Of a DNA stretch of 56,737 nucleotides, positions 30,879-40,072 are shown piece by piece. The notes below the pieces were generated by a model that had not been told where the DNA came from, did not search any database, and worked only from the letters and a program-made list of their open reading frames with translations. The translations under genes were made by a program, and so were the position numbers. How positions within the stretch are numbered: the first letter of the stretch is position 1; every line of letters begins with the position of its first letter. Source of the DNA: Paulinella micropora (taxonomy: Eukaryota; Cercozoa; Imbricatea; Euglyphida); assembly GCA_009731375.1 (NCBI GenBank), contig BJOX01000279.1, positions 170,426-227,162 on the forward strand, given 5' to 3'.

Positions 30879-31910
30879 TCAGATCAAACTTTGACTGTCC
30901 CAGATCTTATTAGGGATTCCGCCCAACGATAATTCAAAAGGGATATCAAGCACTCCTCTTGGCAGTGTCTGAATGGTCCACGGAGTGTAATCCTTGTCTC
31001 TGGGAGTAATTGTATCATCCCATGTCTCGAGACTTTTTGCGTCTTTATATACTGGCAGATAATGTCTTGCCTTTGGAACCTCAACCGGGTCCATACTTCT
31101 CCAGAACTGGAGTATCGGTTGTACTATCTTTGCGGCTGATGATATTTTGAGTGTCCGTGTGACACGCATCTGTCGTGGGACCGCCACGACCCGCATCAAG
31201 TATAAGTCTGAGAGAGTGTCATCAGCGACATGTTGTTCCGCTGGTCTCATCAGATAGAAAACATTTTTCACCCATGCGATGGTTGCTATCGCATCGCCTT
31301 CCTTCCATCGCTCATGGACAATCTCAACGTTGCCCGCGTTTGGGTCAGTGTCCGTCCCCTCCTCCTCCTGGTGGACGTCCTTTGATCTCATCGACCTCAT
31401 CGCCTTCCTCGGTTGGTCGTTGATAAGATCATTCCGCGCTCTCCTTAGCTGCGCCTCTGTGATCTTCTCCTTCTTTCCGCTATGCTCTCGCGGAGACTTG
31501 GACTGAGTCCCCACCGCGCTTATGCGGTCAGTCTTCTCCTTGCTGTCCACCTCACTCTCCTCCTTCTCAGCTATCGGTGCCCGATAAGCATCGTCTTGGT
31601 CTATGCCAGCCTCCTTGTGGATGGGCGGCACCTCTTTGAAATCATCCTTCATCCGTTTTAACGCCTCCTCAACGGATTCATCTTCCAGTAAGAAGGGATC
31701 ATACTTAATCAGCCTTCTTACATTCACAATTTGCACCTTCCCTCTACCCCTGATCTTGTAATTCAGAGGTCCCGTCTGTTCCATAATCTGATAAGGTCCT
31801 TTCCAGTGAGTGAACAGCTTAGAGCTGACTCCCTTCGGGACTTGAGGATGGTACAATAGTACAATATCCCCGACCTGGAACTTGATCTGATCCAAGTGCG
31901 CTTGTCGCAC
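30879..31910 (-). CDS. pol: E2 Pol part 3: integrase C-terminus and extra domain
   Basis: 343 aa, in a different frame from the main pol frame that it overlaps at 31763-31910. It opens with sequence that continues the integrase: VGDIVLLYHPQVPKGVSSKL, then the GPY/F module HWKGPYQIM (about residue 36) and VRRLIKYDPFLLEDE. A charged linker leads to a ~140-aa domain (about 205-343) with FYLMRP, LQFWRS, YTPWT and GVLDIPFEL, aligning with the C-terminus of E1 integrase. Unlike E1 it has no terminal AT-hook. Since E1 reads integrase through this point unbroken, a frameshift near 31915 has probably detached it. Confidence 0.8.
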   Translation of the reverse strand: MRQAHLDQIKFQVGDIVLLYHPQVPKGVSSKLFTHWKGPYQIMEQTGPLNYKIRGRGKVQIVNVRRLIKYDPFLLEDESVEEALKRMKDDFKEVPPIHKEAGIDQDDAYRAPIAEKEESEVDSKEKTDRISAVGTQSKSPREHSGKKEKITEAQLRRARNDLINDQPRKAMRSMRSKDVHQEEEGTDTDPNAGNVEIVHERWKEGDAIATIAWVKNVFYLMRPAEQHVADDTLSDLYLMRVVAVPRQMRVTRTLKISSAAKIVQPILQFWRSMDPVEVPKARHYLPVYKDAKSLETWDDTITPRDKDYTPWTIQTLPRGVLDIPFELSLGGIPNKIWDSQSLI

Positions 31911-34900
31911 CCCTTCAGCGTCAGTCTTTCGACTATTTGTTCCGCCTCCATCTTCACTCTAAGTCTCATCCCAAACAACTCATCCGCATCCGCCCAAGTG
32001 TCTTTTGGGTGAAGGAGCGAAGTCGGGATATCAGGCTCACGCCCATATACTAACTGATATGGCGAGATTGAGCTCTTCGAGCCTCCTAACGCCGTAGAGG
32101 GTAGACAGTTCATTGCAAACGCAAATGATGGTGCTGCCTCGACCCATGCTCTTTGATTCTCCTTCTTCGTGCAATACATCTTTAGCGAGGCTTTGAGGGG
32201 TCTGTGTACCCGCTCGATTTTCCCATTTGCTCGCGGGTTATAGACAGTAACATATTGCCATTTCATCCCGTAATACTTAGATAGTTTGTCGATGACCTCG
32301 TTATTAAAGTCCGAGCCTCGATCAGAACATATCTTTCTTGGTACTCCGATCTGTGAGATGATCCTATCGATCAGCGCCTCGGCCGTCGTCTTGCCGGTAA
32401 CGTCTTTGACAGGGATGATCCACACATAGTTGGTGGCTCTGTCAATAGCCGTAAGGAGGTATTTGTAACCATCCTTCGATTCTGGGAAAGGTCCCACATG
32501 ATCAATGTGTATAAACTCAAACATCCCCGCATGAAGAGGAAATTCGCCAATCAGGCCGAAATTTGCCTTCAGTGGTGTTTTGTTTATCTTGCACGGGATG
32601 CATGCATCCACCGCCTGATCTATCTCCTCCTTCATCTTCTTCCACCAGACCAGAATCGCCTCGCTACGAACATGTGAGTTCGTTGTCGACTGCGCCAAAA
32701 GTGGGCAATTGTGGGCTGCGACAAATATACATCGTCTCAGACTCTCCGGTACCCAAAGGGTCCATTTGTCCGGCTGTGACGCATAGCGACCGTGAAGGCC
32801 CTTGTACCACAGTAGACCATCTCTCCATCCCATCTCCTTCATCTGATCTTTGATCGCTTTCGTCATCCGTAGCTCATCCGGGTTCTGATATAACTGTATC
32901 AGTTCTTTAAACTCCGGATCTTGAGCCTGTTGTTGCCTCCATGCGGTAGGCGAGGCTATATGGATAGTACCATCTTCTAGCCGTACCCCGATTCTTTCCG
33001 GGTCATCGTCTAGGTCACTTCTCCGCTCTTGAGGAGGCTCCGCATAAACTTCCTGCGTCTCCTCTTCCTCTCTTATGTTCGCCTTCGCATTCTCATATAC
33101 CTCATAGGACCACTCAGCGTCCTCCTGGGTATGTAGCTCACAACATATCCCGTGATCCGGGCCTTGTGGACTGTACCGTAGACCTGTGCGGTCATATCGG
33201 ACTCCACTCGCCATCTCCATCGCCTCAATGTGGCTGACCTCATACACCTTGTCAGTGGACAAGTCTTCCATCTCCACCGTGGACACCAACGCCGATACTT
33301 CTGAGTTAAACTCTAGCCTATTTCTGCTATCAGCGACCACATTTCGCTTTCCCGGTAGATGGACCATTGTAAAATCGAAACAAGACAAGAACGCTTGCCA
33401 CCGCGCCAGCCGTCCAGTCTGTTCATGATTCATCAACCATAACAGGTTATGATGATCAGTTCTGACAGTAAATTGAGGTCCTCCCCACAAATACTCTCTG
33501 AGCCTCTTGAGGGCCCATACTACCGCCAACGCCTCTCTTTGCCTTGTGCAATAGTTTCTCTCCGCCGCACACAACTTCCTACTAATAAACATGATTGGGC
33601 GTAATTTCTTCTCCTCATCCTCTTGTTGTAATACAGCCCCAATCGCAAACTTAGATGCGTCTGTATCGACTACGAATTGTTTCGTAAAGTCGGGCATCGT
33701 TAACACCAGTCCTCCGTCTTTCGGGTCTTTGTAAATGAGATCTTTGAGCGCATGAAACGCTTGCAAAGCCTCTTCGTCCCACTTCTCAAAGTCTCCAAAA
33801 TCTATCATTTTCTCCACTTTAGCCCGTGTTGCACCCCAATCGGGTATAAACTGGCTATAGTATTGCGCCATCGCAAGGAATGAGTGCAATTCAGTGCGGT
33901 TCTTCGGTATCGGTCGATTCATAATCTCCTCCCTCTTCTCTTTGGATATCGAGACTCGATTATGGGAGATCTCGTACCCTAAGTATGTCACACTCGTCTT
34001 GGCAAGTTGACACTTCTTTAGATTGCACTTCAGGCCAAAAGCTCCGATGCGCCTGAATATATCGGACAAATGATCGATATGCTCCTCCATTGTGTTAGAG
34101 TATACGATAATGTCATCGATATAGCAAAATGCATATTCTCCCGCCTTCTGTCCCCGCCTTCTCATAAAGCCACCGTCAGACAAATCATCGTACTGACTGC
34201 TCAACATCTTCTGCATCGCCTTCTGGAAAAGTCCTGGGGCTTGCTTGAGGCCCATCGGAAGCACTTTCCATTGGTATATTTCCATACCCACCACAAACGC
34301 CGTCAGCCATCTGGACTTTTCCTCCAGTGGTATCTGCCAGAAGCCATTCTTAAGGTCAATGACCGAATAGAATTTTGCATTCCGCAGTACTCTCCTTCCT
34401 TCTTCTAATGTCGGGAGAGGATTTCTCTCTTCCTCCAGCACCTTGTTAACACGAGCATAGTTAACTGTCAGGCGCCATTCTCCTCCTGGCTTCGGCACTA
34501 TTCTCGGTTGTGAGACTATTGGAGATGTTGATCTCTCAATAAAGTCCTCATTGAGCAGCTGTCTTGCTAGCTCCTCCGCTATCTTCGCCTCATGTATACT
34601 CAAATTCGCCCTTCGTGGTGCCGGTGACGGCTCCGCACCCGGTATTTTGTAAATAACCGCAGTGAAATCTTCAGGCTTGACACCACCTGCATGTGGAGGG
34701 TCAAAAATTTCCTTGTTCGCCTCTAATTTGGCTTTTAAAAGCTCCTTCTCCTTCTCCGTGCCTACTCCTTCTTCCAATATTTTCCGCGCCGCCTCTTGAA
34801 AATCTTCATCAGACATCTGCTTATGTTGCTTGAGGGGTTCTCTGTCCTCCTCCAAGCCTAAGTCCTCTTCCGAGACATCATCTAGGCCCGTCTTTTCATA

Positions 34901-35458
34901 CGTGACCGTGTCCGGCTCATCATCTTTACCGAGCTCCACCAGCATGTCAATGAGTCTCGCGTATTGCAAAGGAGCTTTACGGGTGTAAAAACCATCAAAG
35001 CATGTGAATGCTTGCGGTATCAATTTCAACTTGTCGAGGTCTCTGAGCTTCCGCTTGTATGCACTGCTCTGCTCACGAGTTCCCATACGACAAGCCACCA
35101 CTAGCTGTTGCTTGCGAGAGGGTACCGGTATAGGATGATCAATAAGCCGGTCCCTTATTTCCTGCGCCCATATCGCCTTCTCATTATATGGCAGGATAAT
35201 AGTATACGGCTTATTATTTTCGAATAAAGTCCGTAAGCATTTCTTCACTTCAGACAGTGAACGCGGCCACGTGGGCTCGTCACCCCAGAAATCAGTAATA
35301 AAACTTTTAATAGTTTCTGGTGGAGTATCCGGGATTCGCCCCGTTCTCCTTGGTACGAACGCCTCCCTTTTTTCTTCTCCTACTTTTGCATGGAAACAGT
35401 ATCCGTTAGTAATATGGATATCTGTTCCTACTACGACGGGCTTCTTTGTGCGACACAT
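31763..35458 (-). CDS. pol: E2 Pol part 2: RT, RNase H and integrase core
   Basis: 1,231 aa. Order: a conserved unrecognised domain (about residues 44-175) containing RLIDHPIPVPSRK, related to E1 Pol 776-906; reverse transcriptase with VIDLKNGFWQIPL and catalytic YIDDIIVYS (about 445); RNase H with VVDTDASKFAIGAVLQQ (about 598) and RTDHHNLLWL; a tether; then integrase. The integrase zinc motif is unusual: AAHNCPLLAQ lacks the usual close H-P-G, though DACIPCKINK keeps the two cysteines. The catalytic D-D-E is intact: HIDHVGPFPE (about 984), CSDRGSDFNNE (about 1046) and NGKIERVHRPLK (about 1081). The last ~45 residues are out of frame with the family. It starts inside the protease frame (35431-35458 overlap). 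Confidence 0.85.
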   Translation of the reverse strand: MCRTKKPVVVGTDIHITNGYCFHAKVGEEKREAFVPRRTGRIPDTPPETIKSFITDFWGDEPTWPRSLSEVKKCLRTLFENNKPYTIILPYNEKAIWAQEIRDRLIDHPIPVPSRKQQLVVACRMGTREQSSAYKRKLRDLDKLKLIPQAFTCFDGFYTRKAPLQYARLIDMLVELGKDDEPDTVTYEKTGLDDVSEEDLGLEEDREPLKQHKQMSDEDFQEAARKILEEGVGTEKEKELLKAKLEANKEIFDPPHAGGVKPEDFTAVIYKIPGAEPSPAPRRANLSIHEAKIAEELARQLLNEDFIERSTSPIVSQPRIVPKPGGEWRLTVNYARVNKVLEEERNPLPTLEEGRRVLRNAKFYSVIDLKNGFWQIPLEEKSRWLTAFVVGMEIYQWKVLPMGLKQAPGLFQKAMQKMLSSQYDDLSDGGFMRRRGQKAGEYAFCYIDDIIVYSNTMEEHIDHLSDIFRRIGAFGLKCNLKKCQLAKTSVTYLGYEISHNRVSISKEKREEIMNRPIPKNRTELHSFLAMAQYYSQFIPDWGATRAKVEKMIDFGDFEKWDEEALQAFHALKDLIYKDPKDGGLVLTMPDFTKQFVVDTDASKFAIGAVLQQEDEEKKLRPIMFISRKLCAAERNYCTRQREALAVVWALKRLREYLWGGPQFTVRTDHHNLLWLMNHEQTGRLARWQAFLSCFDFTMVHLPGKRNVVADSRNRLEFNSEVSALVSTVEMEDLSTDKVYEVSHIEAMEMASGVRYDRTGLRYSPQGPDHGICCELHTQEDAEWSYEVYENAKANIREEEETQEVYAEPPQERRSDLDDDPERIGVRLEDGTIHIASPTAWRQQQAQDPEFKELIQLYQNPDELRMTKAIKDQMKEMGWRDGLLWYKGLHGRYASQPDKWTLWVPESLRRCIFVAAHNCPLLAQSTTNSHVRSEAILVWWKKMKEEIDQAVDACIPCKINKTPLKANFGLIGEFPLHAGMFEFIHIDHVGPFPESKDGYKYLLTAIDRATNYVWIIPVKDVTGKTTAEALIDRIISQIGVPRKICSDRGSDFNNEVIDKLSKYYGMKWQYVTVYNPRANGKIERVHRPLKASLKMYCTKKENQRAWVEAAPSFAFAMNCLPSTALGGSKSSISPYQLVYGREPDIPTSLLHPKDTWADADELFGMRLRVKMEAEQIVERLTLKGCDKRTWIRSSSRSGILYYCTILKSRRESALSCSLTGKDLIRLWNRRDL

Positions 35459-36120
35459 ATAATCTCCTCCTTTCGCTTCTCGATTAAGTCATCAATAGAC
35501 TTTTGGCCCCAATGGCATGTCGGAACTGTGACAGTGCACACTTGGGATTCCCAATTGTCGGTCCAGGACAGTTCATCCGGTCTTACGACATGGGGGTGAA
35601 CGTACACCTCAAGTGCCTCATGTGCGATGGCCATCTTTTTGTGATCCGTCGCTAGACTCAGCTCATAAGCCTCATAAGAGTCAGTAGCGTTGAAGGGATC
35701 AATATCGTTCTTTTCTCCTCTTTTTACTCCATATATCACTCGCCGTGCGGCGCAATCAATCACAGCCCCCATCGTAGCCAATTGGTCATACGATAGTAAT
35801 ATTGACCCGTGGTAACCGGGGACGACATAAAGGTCCATGCGGTATACTCGTGCGGATTTTAATTTAAAGGTCAGTGTGATGATTCCCGTGATGACCGTCC
35901 GGCTACCCACTCCCTTCAGAGTGCCAGTCAAATTTTTCATAATTCCGTCCACCCAGTCCCGGTATCGATTAAAAAACTTCCGGCCGACAATATTAATATT
36001 CGCCATCGTATCATTACCAACTTTTAATATTGTCTTCAATGTTTCACAATAAAGTTCCGTATAACACAGAGCATCGGGCCGGTGTACATTGGCTGCGAGA
36101 ACAAGAACTTTACGTTCCAA
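35431..36120 (-). CDS. pol: E2 retropepsin-like protease region
   Basis: 229 codons opening at a TTG, without a nearby ATG, so it is probably reached by frameshift or detached by mutation. The region ILKVGNDTMANINIVGRKFF (about residues 31-50) aligns with E1 IVGNDTMASLNVLG. D-T-M stands where retropepsins have D-T/S-G. It is followed by the expected strand-rich stretch GVGSRTVITGIITLTF and a hydrophobic block near LLSYDQLATMGAVID. The frame changes at both ends: a shift from the upstream segment at about 36115 and another into the RT frame at about 35450. E1 carries all this in a single frame. Confidence 0.65.
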   Translation of the reverse strand: MERKVLVLAANVHRPDALCYTELYCETLKTILKVGNDTMANINIVGRKFFNRYRDWVDGIMKNLTGTLKGVGSRTVITGIITLTFKLKSARVYRMDLYVVPGYHGSILLSYDQLATMGAVIDCAARRVIYGVKRGEKNDIDPFNATDSYEAYELSLATDHKKMAIAHEALEVYVHPHVVRPDELSWTDNWESQVCTVTVPTCHWGQKSIDDLIEKRKEEIICVAQRSPS

Positions 36121-36580
36121 ATTTTTGGAGTCTTGTCTCTAAGTTTTTCAACTCCTCCTTCTTCTCCTCCTGCTTCACCTCATTAACATTGTTATTATTC
36201 TGCGGTACTGGTGCGTTTACTATGTGAGCGACATTGTCTTGTGGTACTTGAGTACACACATTGTCTTTTTGCTCGCCACCCGCCGCGATCGTAGACATTG
36301 AGTCTGTTCGTGGTTGTTTGCTTGGCCGAGGCGATACGTCTGCCATTGGCCTCCTCGCCTCCATCGCAAGTCTCGCCTTCCTATTTGCATCAGTTATCAT
36401 TGGTAACCGTGATGTATGAACGGGTATGAGACTACCTTGGGGCTGCAGTCTCTGTGTACCCACATCTTTGTATTCAGATTGAGGAAGCGTTGGCCCATTC
36501 TGCACAACAGCATTAGAAAGCACTGTGACTTTAGAGTTAAACTTCACAGTCTTCTCCTTCCTCTTTTCTTCCCCCTCCAG
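36110..36580 (-). CDS. E2 segment downstream of the gag stop, same frame as gag
   Basis: Directly after the gag TGA (36583-36581) the same frame stays open for ~155 codons, beginning CTG GAG GGG GAA. The translation is Lys/Glu- then Pro/Gln-rich, without a known domain, and ends ...LQKFGT just where the protease frame opens. It is either a read-through extension of Gag (TGA followed by C is a favourable context for read-through in some viruses) or spacer left by a nonsense mutation. An internal ATG lies at 36547. Confidence 0.45.
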   Translation of the reverse strand: MEGEEKRKEKTVKFNSKVTVLSNAVVQNGPTLPQSEYKDVGTQRLQPQGSLIPVHTSRLPMITDANRKARLAMEARRPMADVSPRPSKQPRTDSMSTIAAGGEQKDNVCTQVPQDNVAHIVNAPVPQNNNNVNEVKQEEKKEELKNLETRLQKFGT

Positions 36581-39286
36581 TCATTCCACCACCTCGAAAC
36601 GATTACCTTGAGTAGTGTCCGGGTGGGATGACGTATCGGTCTCCGAGGCAGTGTTGTAGGCCTGAGCTCGACCGAAATTCGGGTTGGAGCTTGCCCATGA
36701 GCCTCCTCCTCCTCTGGGTGGGGGGGCTGGAGCTCGAACAGCTCTCCCTCCATAAGGGGTATATCCCCGACCTCCTCCTCTTCCTCTCTGAGGGGTTCCT
36801 TGCCACCTCGAGGCTGCTCTCCATGTTCCTCCTCCTCGTCCTCCTCCTGCTCCTCCTCCTGGTCCTCCTGCTCCTGCTCCTCCTCCTCGTCCTCTTTGAG
36901 AGGCCTTTAAGTTCTTTTGTCTCTCCCTTTCCTCCTTCTTCTCCTTCATCCTCTTCATGTAGGTAATGATTGCCTCTCGTAACTCCTCATCATCACACAT
37001 ATTGGCATACCAACCTTCGTTCGCCTTGGCAATNNNNNNNNNNATCTGAAGCATATTGAAAAGGCCCGGTTCCTTGCCTTCAGTCCTGCCCAGAAAATTT
37101 GCCCTTGCTGTTGGGTTCTTCATATCATGATTGAAAGAGCAGTCTCTGTTCTCCATCTGTGCCTTACACTGCAAGCCCGCGAACCACTTCCAACATGCGG
37201 TCTTCAGGTCTGGCTCTCTCTGTCTCTTCCAACCGGCAACTCTGTTTGTGTACGTGGCTTGTGCGCCAACAGGTACACCGCCTGCCTGTGCCGTATGTGC
37301 CTCCGTGAGCGAGTCCATGTTTGAGCATGCACTCATCACTTCTTGAAACAGTGCTGACGGAGCAACGCTTTGAACCGTATTTTCGAACACGTGTGTCTCG
37401 AGGAAGTTCTTGGACTTCACTGAGCTAAACGTCGAGCATTGTTGTATGAGCTGAGTAAGCTTACTCGGGTTAACTGTGTGTAACGCCGAAAAGAAATAGA
37501 GGATGATCGACTTGCGGCCATAGAATAGCCCATAGGAGGAAACTACCTCCGTAAGGGTCGCCGCCGAGCCAACAGCACTCCTCAAACTCATCGCTGCTGT
37601 CTCAAAGATTTCAAATCCTATGAGAGTACCAGTGCAGAGATGCTGGTATCCATGAGATTGAAAATATGAAATGAGTGTGGCCACCGCCAGTTCACACTGA
37701 GCGTCTAGGCCTGTTGCATTGTTTCTCTTAATCTCCTCCTTCTTTCTCAAAAACTTGTACTGTGTCAGATCAAATCCCTCCGAGACTAGAGATTGGTCAA
37801 AAACAGTAACAAGGGCCTCGTATTCCTGCGTTTCGTCGCAAGGAAAAGCCTTCATGCAGGCATTGATCTCTTTGAGCTTGCTCAAAAGCGAAGCATCAGA
37901 GTCTTTGTCTGAGCTCGTCTTGGCATATAGCATGAGACTTGCCACTCCTCCTTTCTTCCCCTTGAAGGCATTTATGATGTTCTGTCTGTCCTTCTTCTCC
38001 GTGTTTGTGACCACCACCGTAGTTGAGCCCGAGGGTGCAGGGGCTGGTGGGGCAGGAGCTGGTGGGGTCAAATATGTCGGAGGGTGTGTCTTTGCACCAC
38101 TCACTTTTGCTTTCATTCTTTCCAGTCTCATCGTCTTCTCGAACTCCTCATTCTCTTTCGCCTTCTTCTTCTCAGATATCACCAGCTTTTGAGCATGAGT
38201 GATAAAGGCCACCAATTCAGAAGCAGATCTGAGAAAATTATATTTCTCCACATATTGGTCAACACCTGCTTTGTTGGCGACCGGTGGTGCGTTACTAAGT
38301 GATTTAAGGACAGAGTGATCCTTGGTAGGAATCCATCTCTTCCATGCCTCCTTGTGCAGTAACGCACCCATCAACAGTCTGATCTTGGTCAGAACTCTGT
38401 CGGTCTTCTCTAACTCATCAATCACAGGATGAGTTTCTCCTGCTGCCTTAATGCTTTTTTCCATCTCTGCCTTCCCCTCCTCCAAGGCCTTTATTTCCAT
38501 TGTAAAAAAATGAAATATGCCACTCGAGTTTTTCGAACCCAGATTGGTCTTCATTTTTGTTACATCGACTGCCTCCTGACCAGTCGCGAGGAATCTGGCC
38601 GTTGCTTTTGGGTTTATGTACTGGAGGTAACCCTCACATCGTGGGCCGTATGAACGTTCCCAAATCAGGGTTTGAGTGTACACCCCAAAGATAGCATCGA
38701 GTAATTCGAGGTGGGTGTGTGTGTCCCCAAACTTGATATGCTGTATCTTCTTTCTCTTTTCTGGATCAGAGACCAGTTTGCCGAGGAGCTGTGCTGTGTT
38801 TGATAATAGGATATAGAACATCCTTTTAGCACGATTTTTCTCTCTTCTTTGATCCTGAGGGATCCACACATAGGTATCCTTCTCTCCCCCCATCTTGTTA
38901 TCAAACTCTTCTTTAGTGAGGTCATAGTGGTCTTGCACCCACTGTTGTTCCTCCACTGTGATCTCCTCTCCATCACTATGAATCAAGTCGATCATTTTTC
39001 GTCCTCCTCCCGTGTAGGCAGGTGGTATGGGATTACCATATGCTCGTCCTCCTCCCGTGTAGGCAGGTGGTATGGGATTACCATATGCTCCTCCTCCTCC
39101 CGTCTCTTCTTGTTCAAATCCTCCTTCATCTTCGTCTCCTCCATATCTTCCTTCATCATCCCAGCCCTCTTGTACTCCTTCTCCTACTCCTTCATCTCCT
39201 CCTCCTCCTCCTCCTCCTGCTTCTTTTTCTTCTCTTCTTTGTTCTGCCTCCGAGAATTCACTCACTTCGGCTGTCTCTGTCGACAT
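36581..39286 (-). CDS. gag: E2 Gag-like protein
   Basis: 901 aa from the ATG at 39286. The N-terminal ~95 residues are acidic and Gly-rich with a tandem repeat of about 16 residues built on AYGNPIPPAYTGGGR. A long helical central region follows, presumed capsid. A finger at about residues 697-720, C-x8-C-x8-C-x3-H (ACWKWFAGLQC ... DCSFNHD), is a CCCH type instead of CCHC. The C-terminus is an RGG/Gly/Ala-rich region (about 795-870), probably RNA-binding. A 10-N gap (37034-37043) falls between finger and RGG region. Both sides happen to be in phase, but the gap length is a placeholder, so continuity is unproven. E1 Gag shares the layout, not close sequence. Confidence 0.75.
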   Translation of the reverse strand: MSTETAEVSEFSEAEQRREEKEAGGGGGGGDEGVGEGVQEGWDDEGRYGGDEDEGGFEQEETGGGGAYGNPIPPAYTGGGRAYGNPIPPAYTGGGRKMIDLIHSDGEEITVEEQQWVQDHYDLTKEEFDNKMGGEKDTYVWIPQDQRREKNRAKRMFYILLSNTAQLLGKLVSDPEKRKKIQHIKFGDTHTHLELLDAIFGVYTQTLIWERSYGPRCEGYLQYINPKATARFLATGQEAVDVTKMKTNLGSKNSSGIFHFFTMEIKALEEGKAEMEKSIKAAGETHPVIDELEKTDRVLTKIRLLMGALLHKEAWKRWIPTKDHSVLKSLSNAPPVANKAGVDQYVEKYNFLRSASELVAFITHAQKLVISEKKKAKENEEFEKTMRLERMKAKVSGAKTHPPTYLTPPAPAPPAPAPSGSTTVVVTNTEKKDRQNIINAFKGKKGGVASLMLYAKTSSDKDSDASLLSKLKEINACMKAFPCDETQEYEALVTVFDQSLVSEGFDLTQYKFLRKKEEIKRNNATGLDAQCELAVATLISYFQSHGYQHLCTGTLIGFEIFETAAMSLRSAVGSAATLTEVVSSYGLFYGRKSIILYFFSALHTVNPSKLTQLIQQCSTFSSVKSKNFLETHVFENTVQSVAPSALFQEVMSACSNMDSLTEAHTAQAGGVPVGAQATYTNRVAGWKRQREPDLKTACWKWFAGLQCKAQMENRDCSFNHDMKNPTARANFLGRTEGKEPGLFNMLQXXXXIAKANEGWYANMCDDEELREAIITYMKRMKEKKEERERQKNLKASQRGRGGGAGAGGPGGGAGGGRGGGTWRAASRWQGTPQRGRGGGRGYTPYGGRAVRAPAPPPRGGGGSWASSNPNFGRAQAYNTASETDTSSHPDTTQGNRFEVVE

Positions 39287-40055
39287 GATGTCGTAGTAGT
39301 AATTAACAGGAGGACAGTGTCAGCTCCTATGTTTGGTTTTTGTTCGTTTGTGTTCTGTTCCTCCTTCAGTCGATTGACTAGTGAAGAGAGAAACTAATAG
39401 AGAGGGTAGAGTGAGATTCCCTGTCCTCTATGAAACACTGTTTGTATGTTTGTTTTTGTTTGAGAAAAATAGTCTTTGAGACTTTCTCCGATTTCTTGTT
39501 CTCCTTACTCAGATTACTTTCTCCTCCTTCTTTTCTATATTGTATCTAGTATGAGGCACTTGGACCTACACACAGATAGTAATAGAGAAGCTAGAAAAGC
39601 TCTCCTTGAGAAGTCGACAGTCGGTCGGATAGGTTCTCAGACCTACCTTTAGAAAACGATCAGAGAGTTGCAAAAATACTCTGACGTATGTGTGAGATAA
39701 TGCAGATAAATGCACAAACTAGAAGGGTAGAGTGTTGTGCTCCTGTCCCTATGCTTGTTTGTGTTTTGTGTGTGTTCCTTCACTCTTCTGTCCACCTCCT
39801 TCTTCTTGGTCTCTGTGTGAGAACAGCAAGAACGACAGAGAGTTTGTATCTGATGTCTCCTTGTGAGCACACAGATATGGATTGGGCTAAAGGGTACGAG
39901 ACACCTGCTTGAGACCAATCAAATTATTTGTTTTGTGAAAGAGTTATGAGGGAGCTGTGTTGGAGTATTTGCTTTCGTCTGACGTCCCCGTGTGAGACAG
40001 GTCAGTGAAAATTCACTCTGTTGCCTGTGTGGCAAAGCAGAAAGAAATCACCCTA
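39287..40055 (-). other. E2 untranslated leader
   Basis: About 770 bp between PBS and gag ATG on the minus strand, with many short purine-rich repeats (gagaaagt, aggagga). No coding frame is recognised. Confidence 0.6.
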
Positions 40056-40070
40056 GTGATGTGGACTCCA
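40056..40070 (-). promoter_or_regulatory. E2 primer-binding site
   Basis: On the minus strand TGGAGTCCACATCAC begins two bases after the 5' LTR end (40073). It complements a tRNA ending ...GATGTGGACTCCA. The spacing is the same as in E1, and the first bases (TGGAG) are shared. Confidence 0.75.
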
Positions 40071-40072
40071 AA

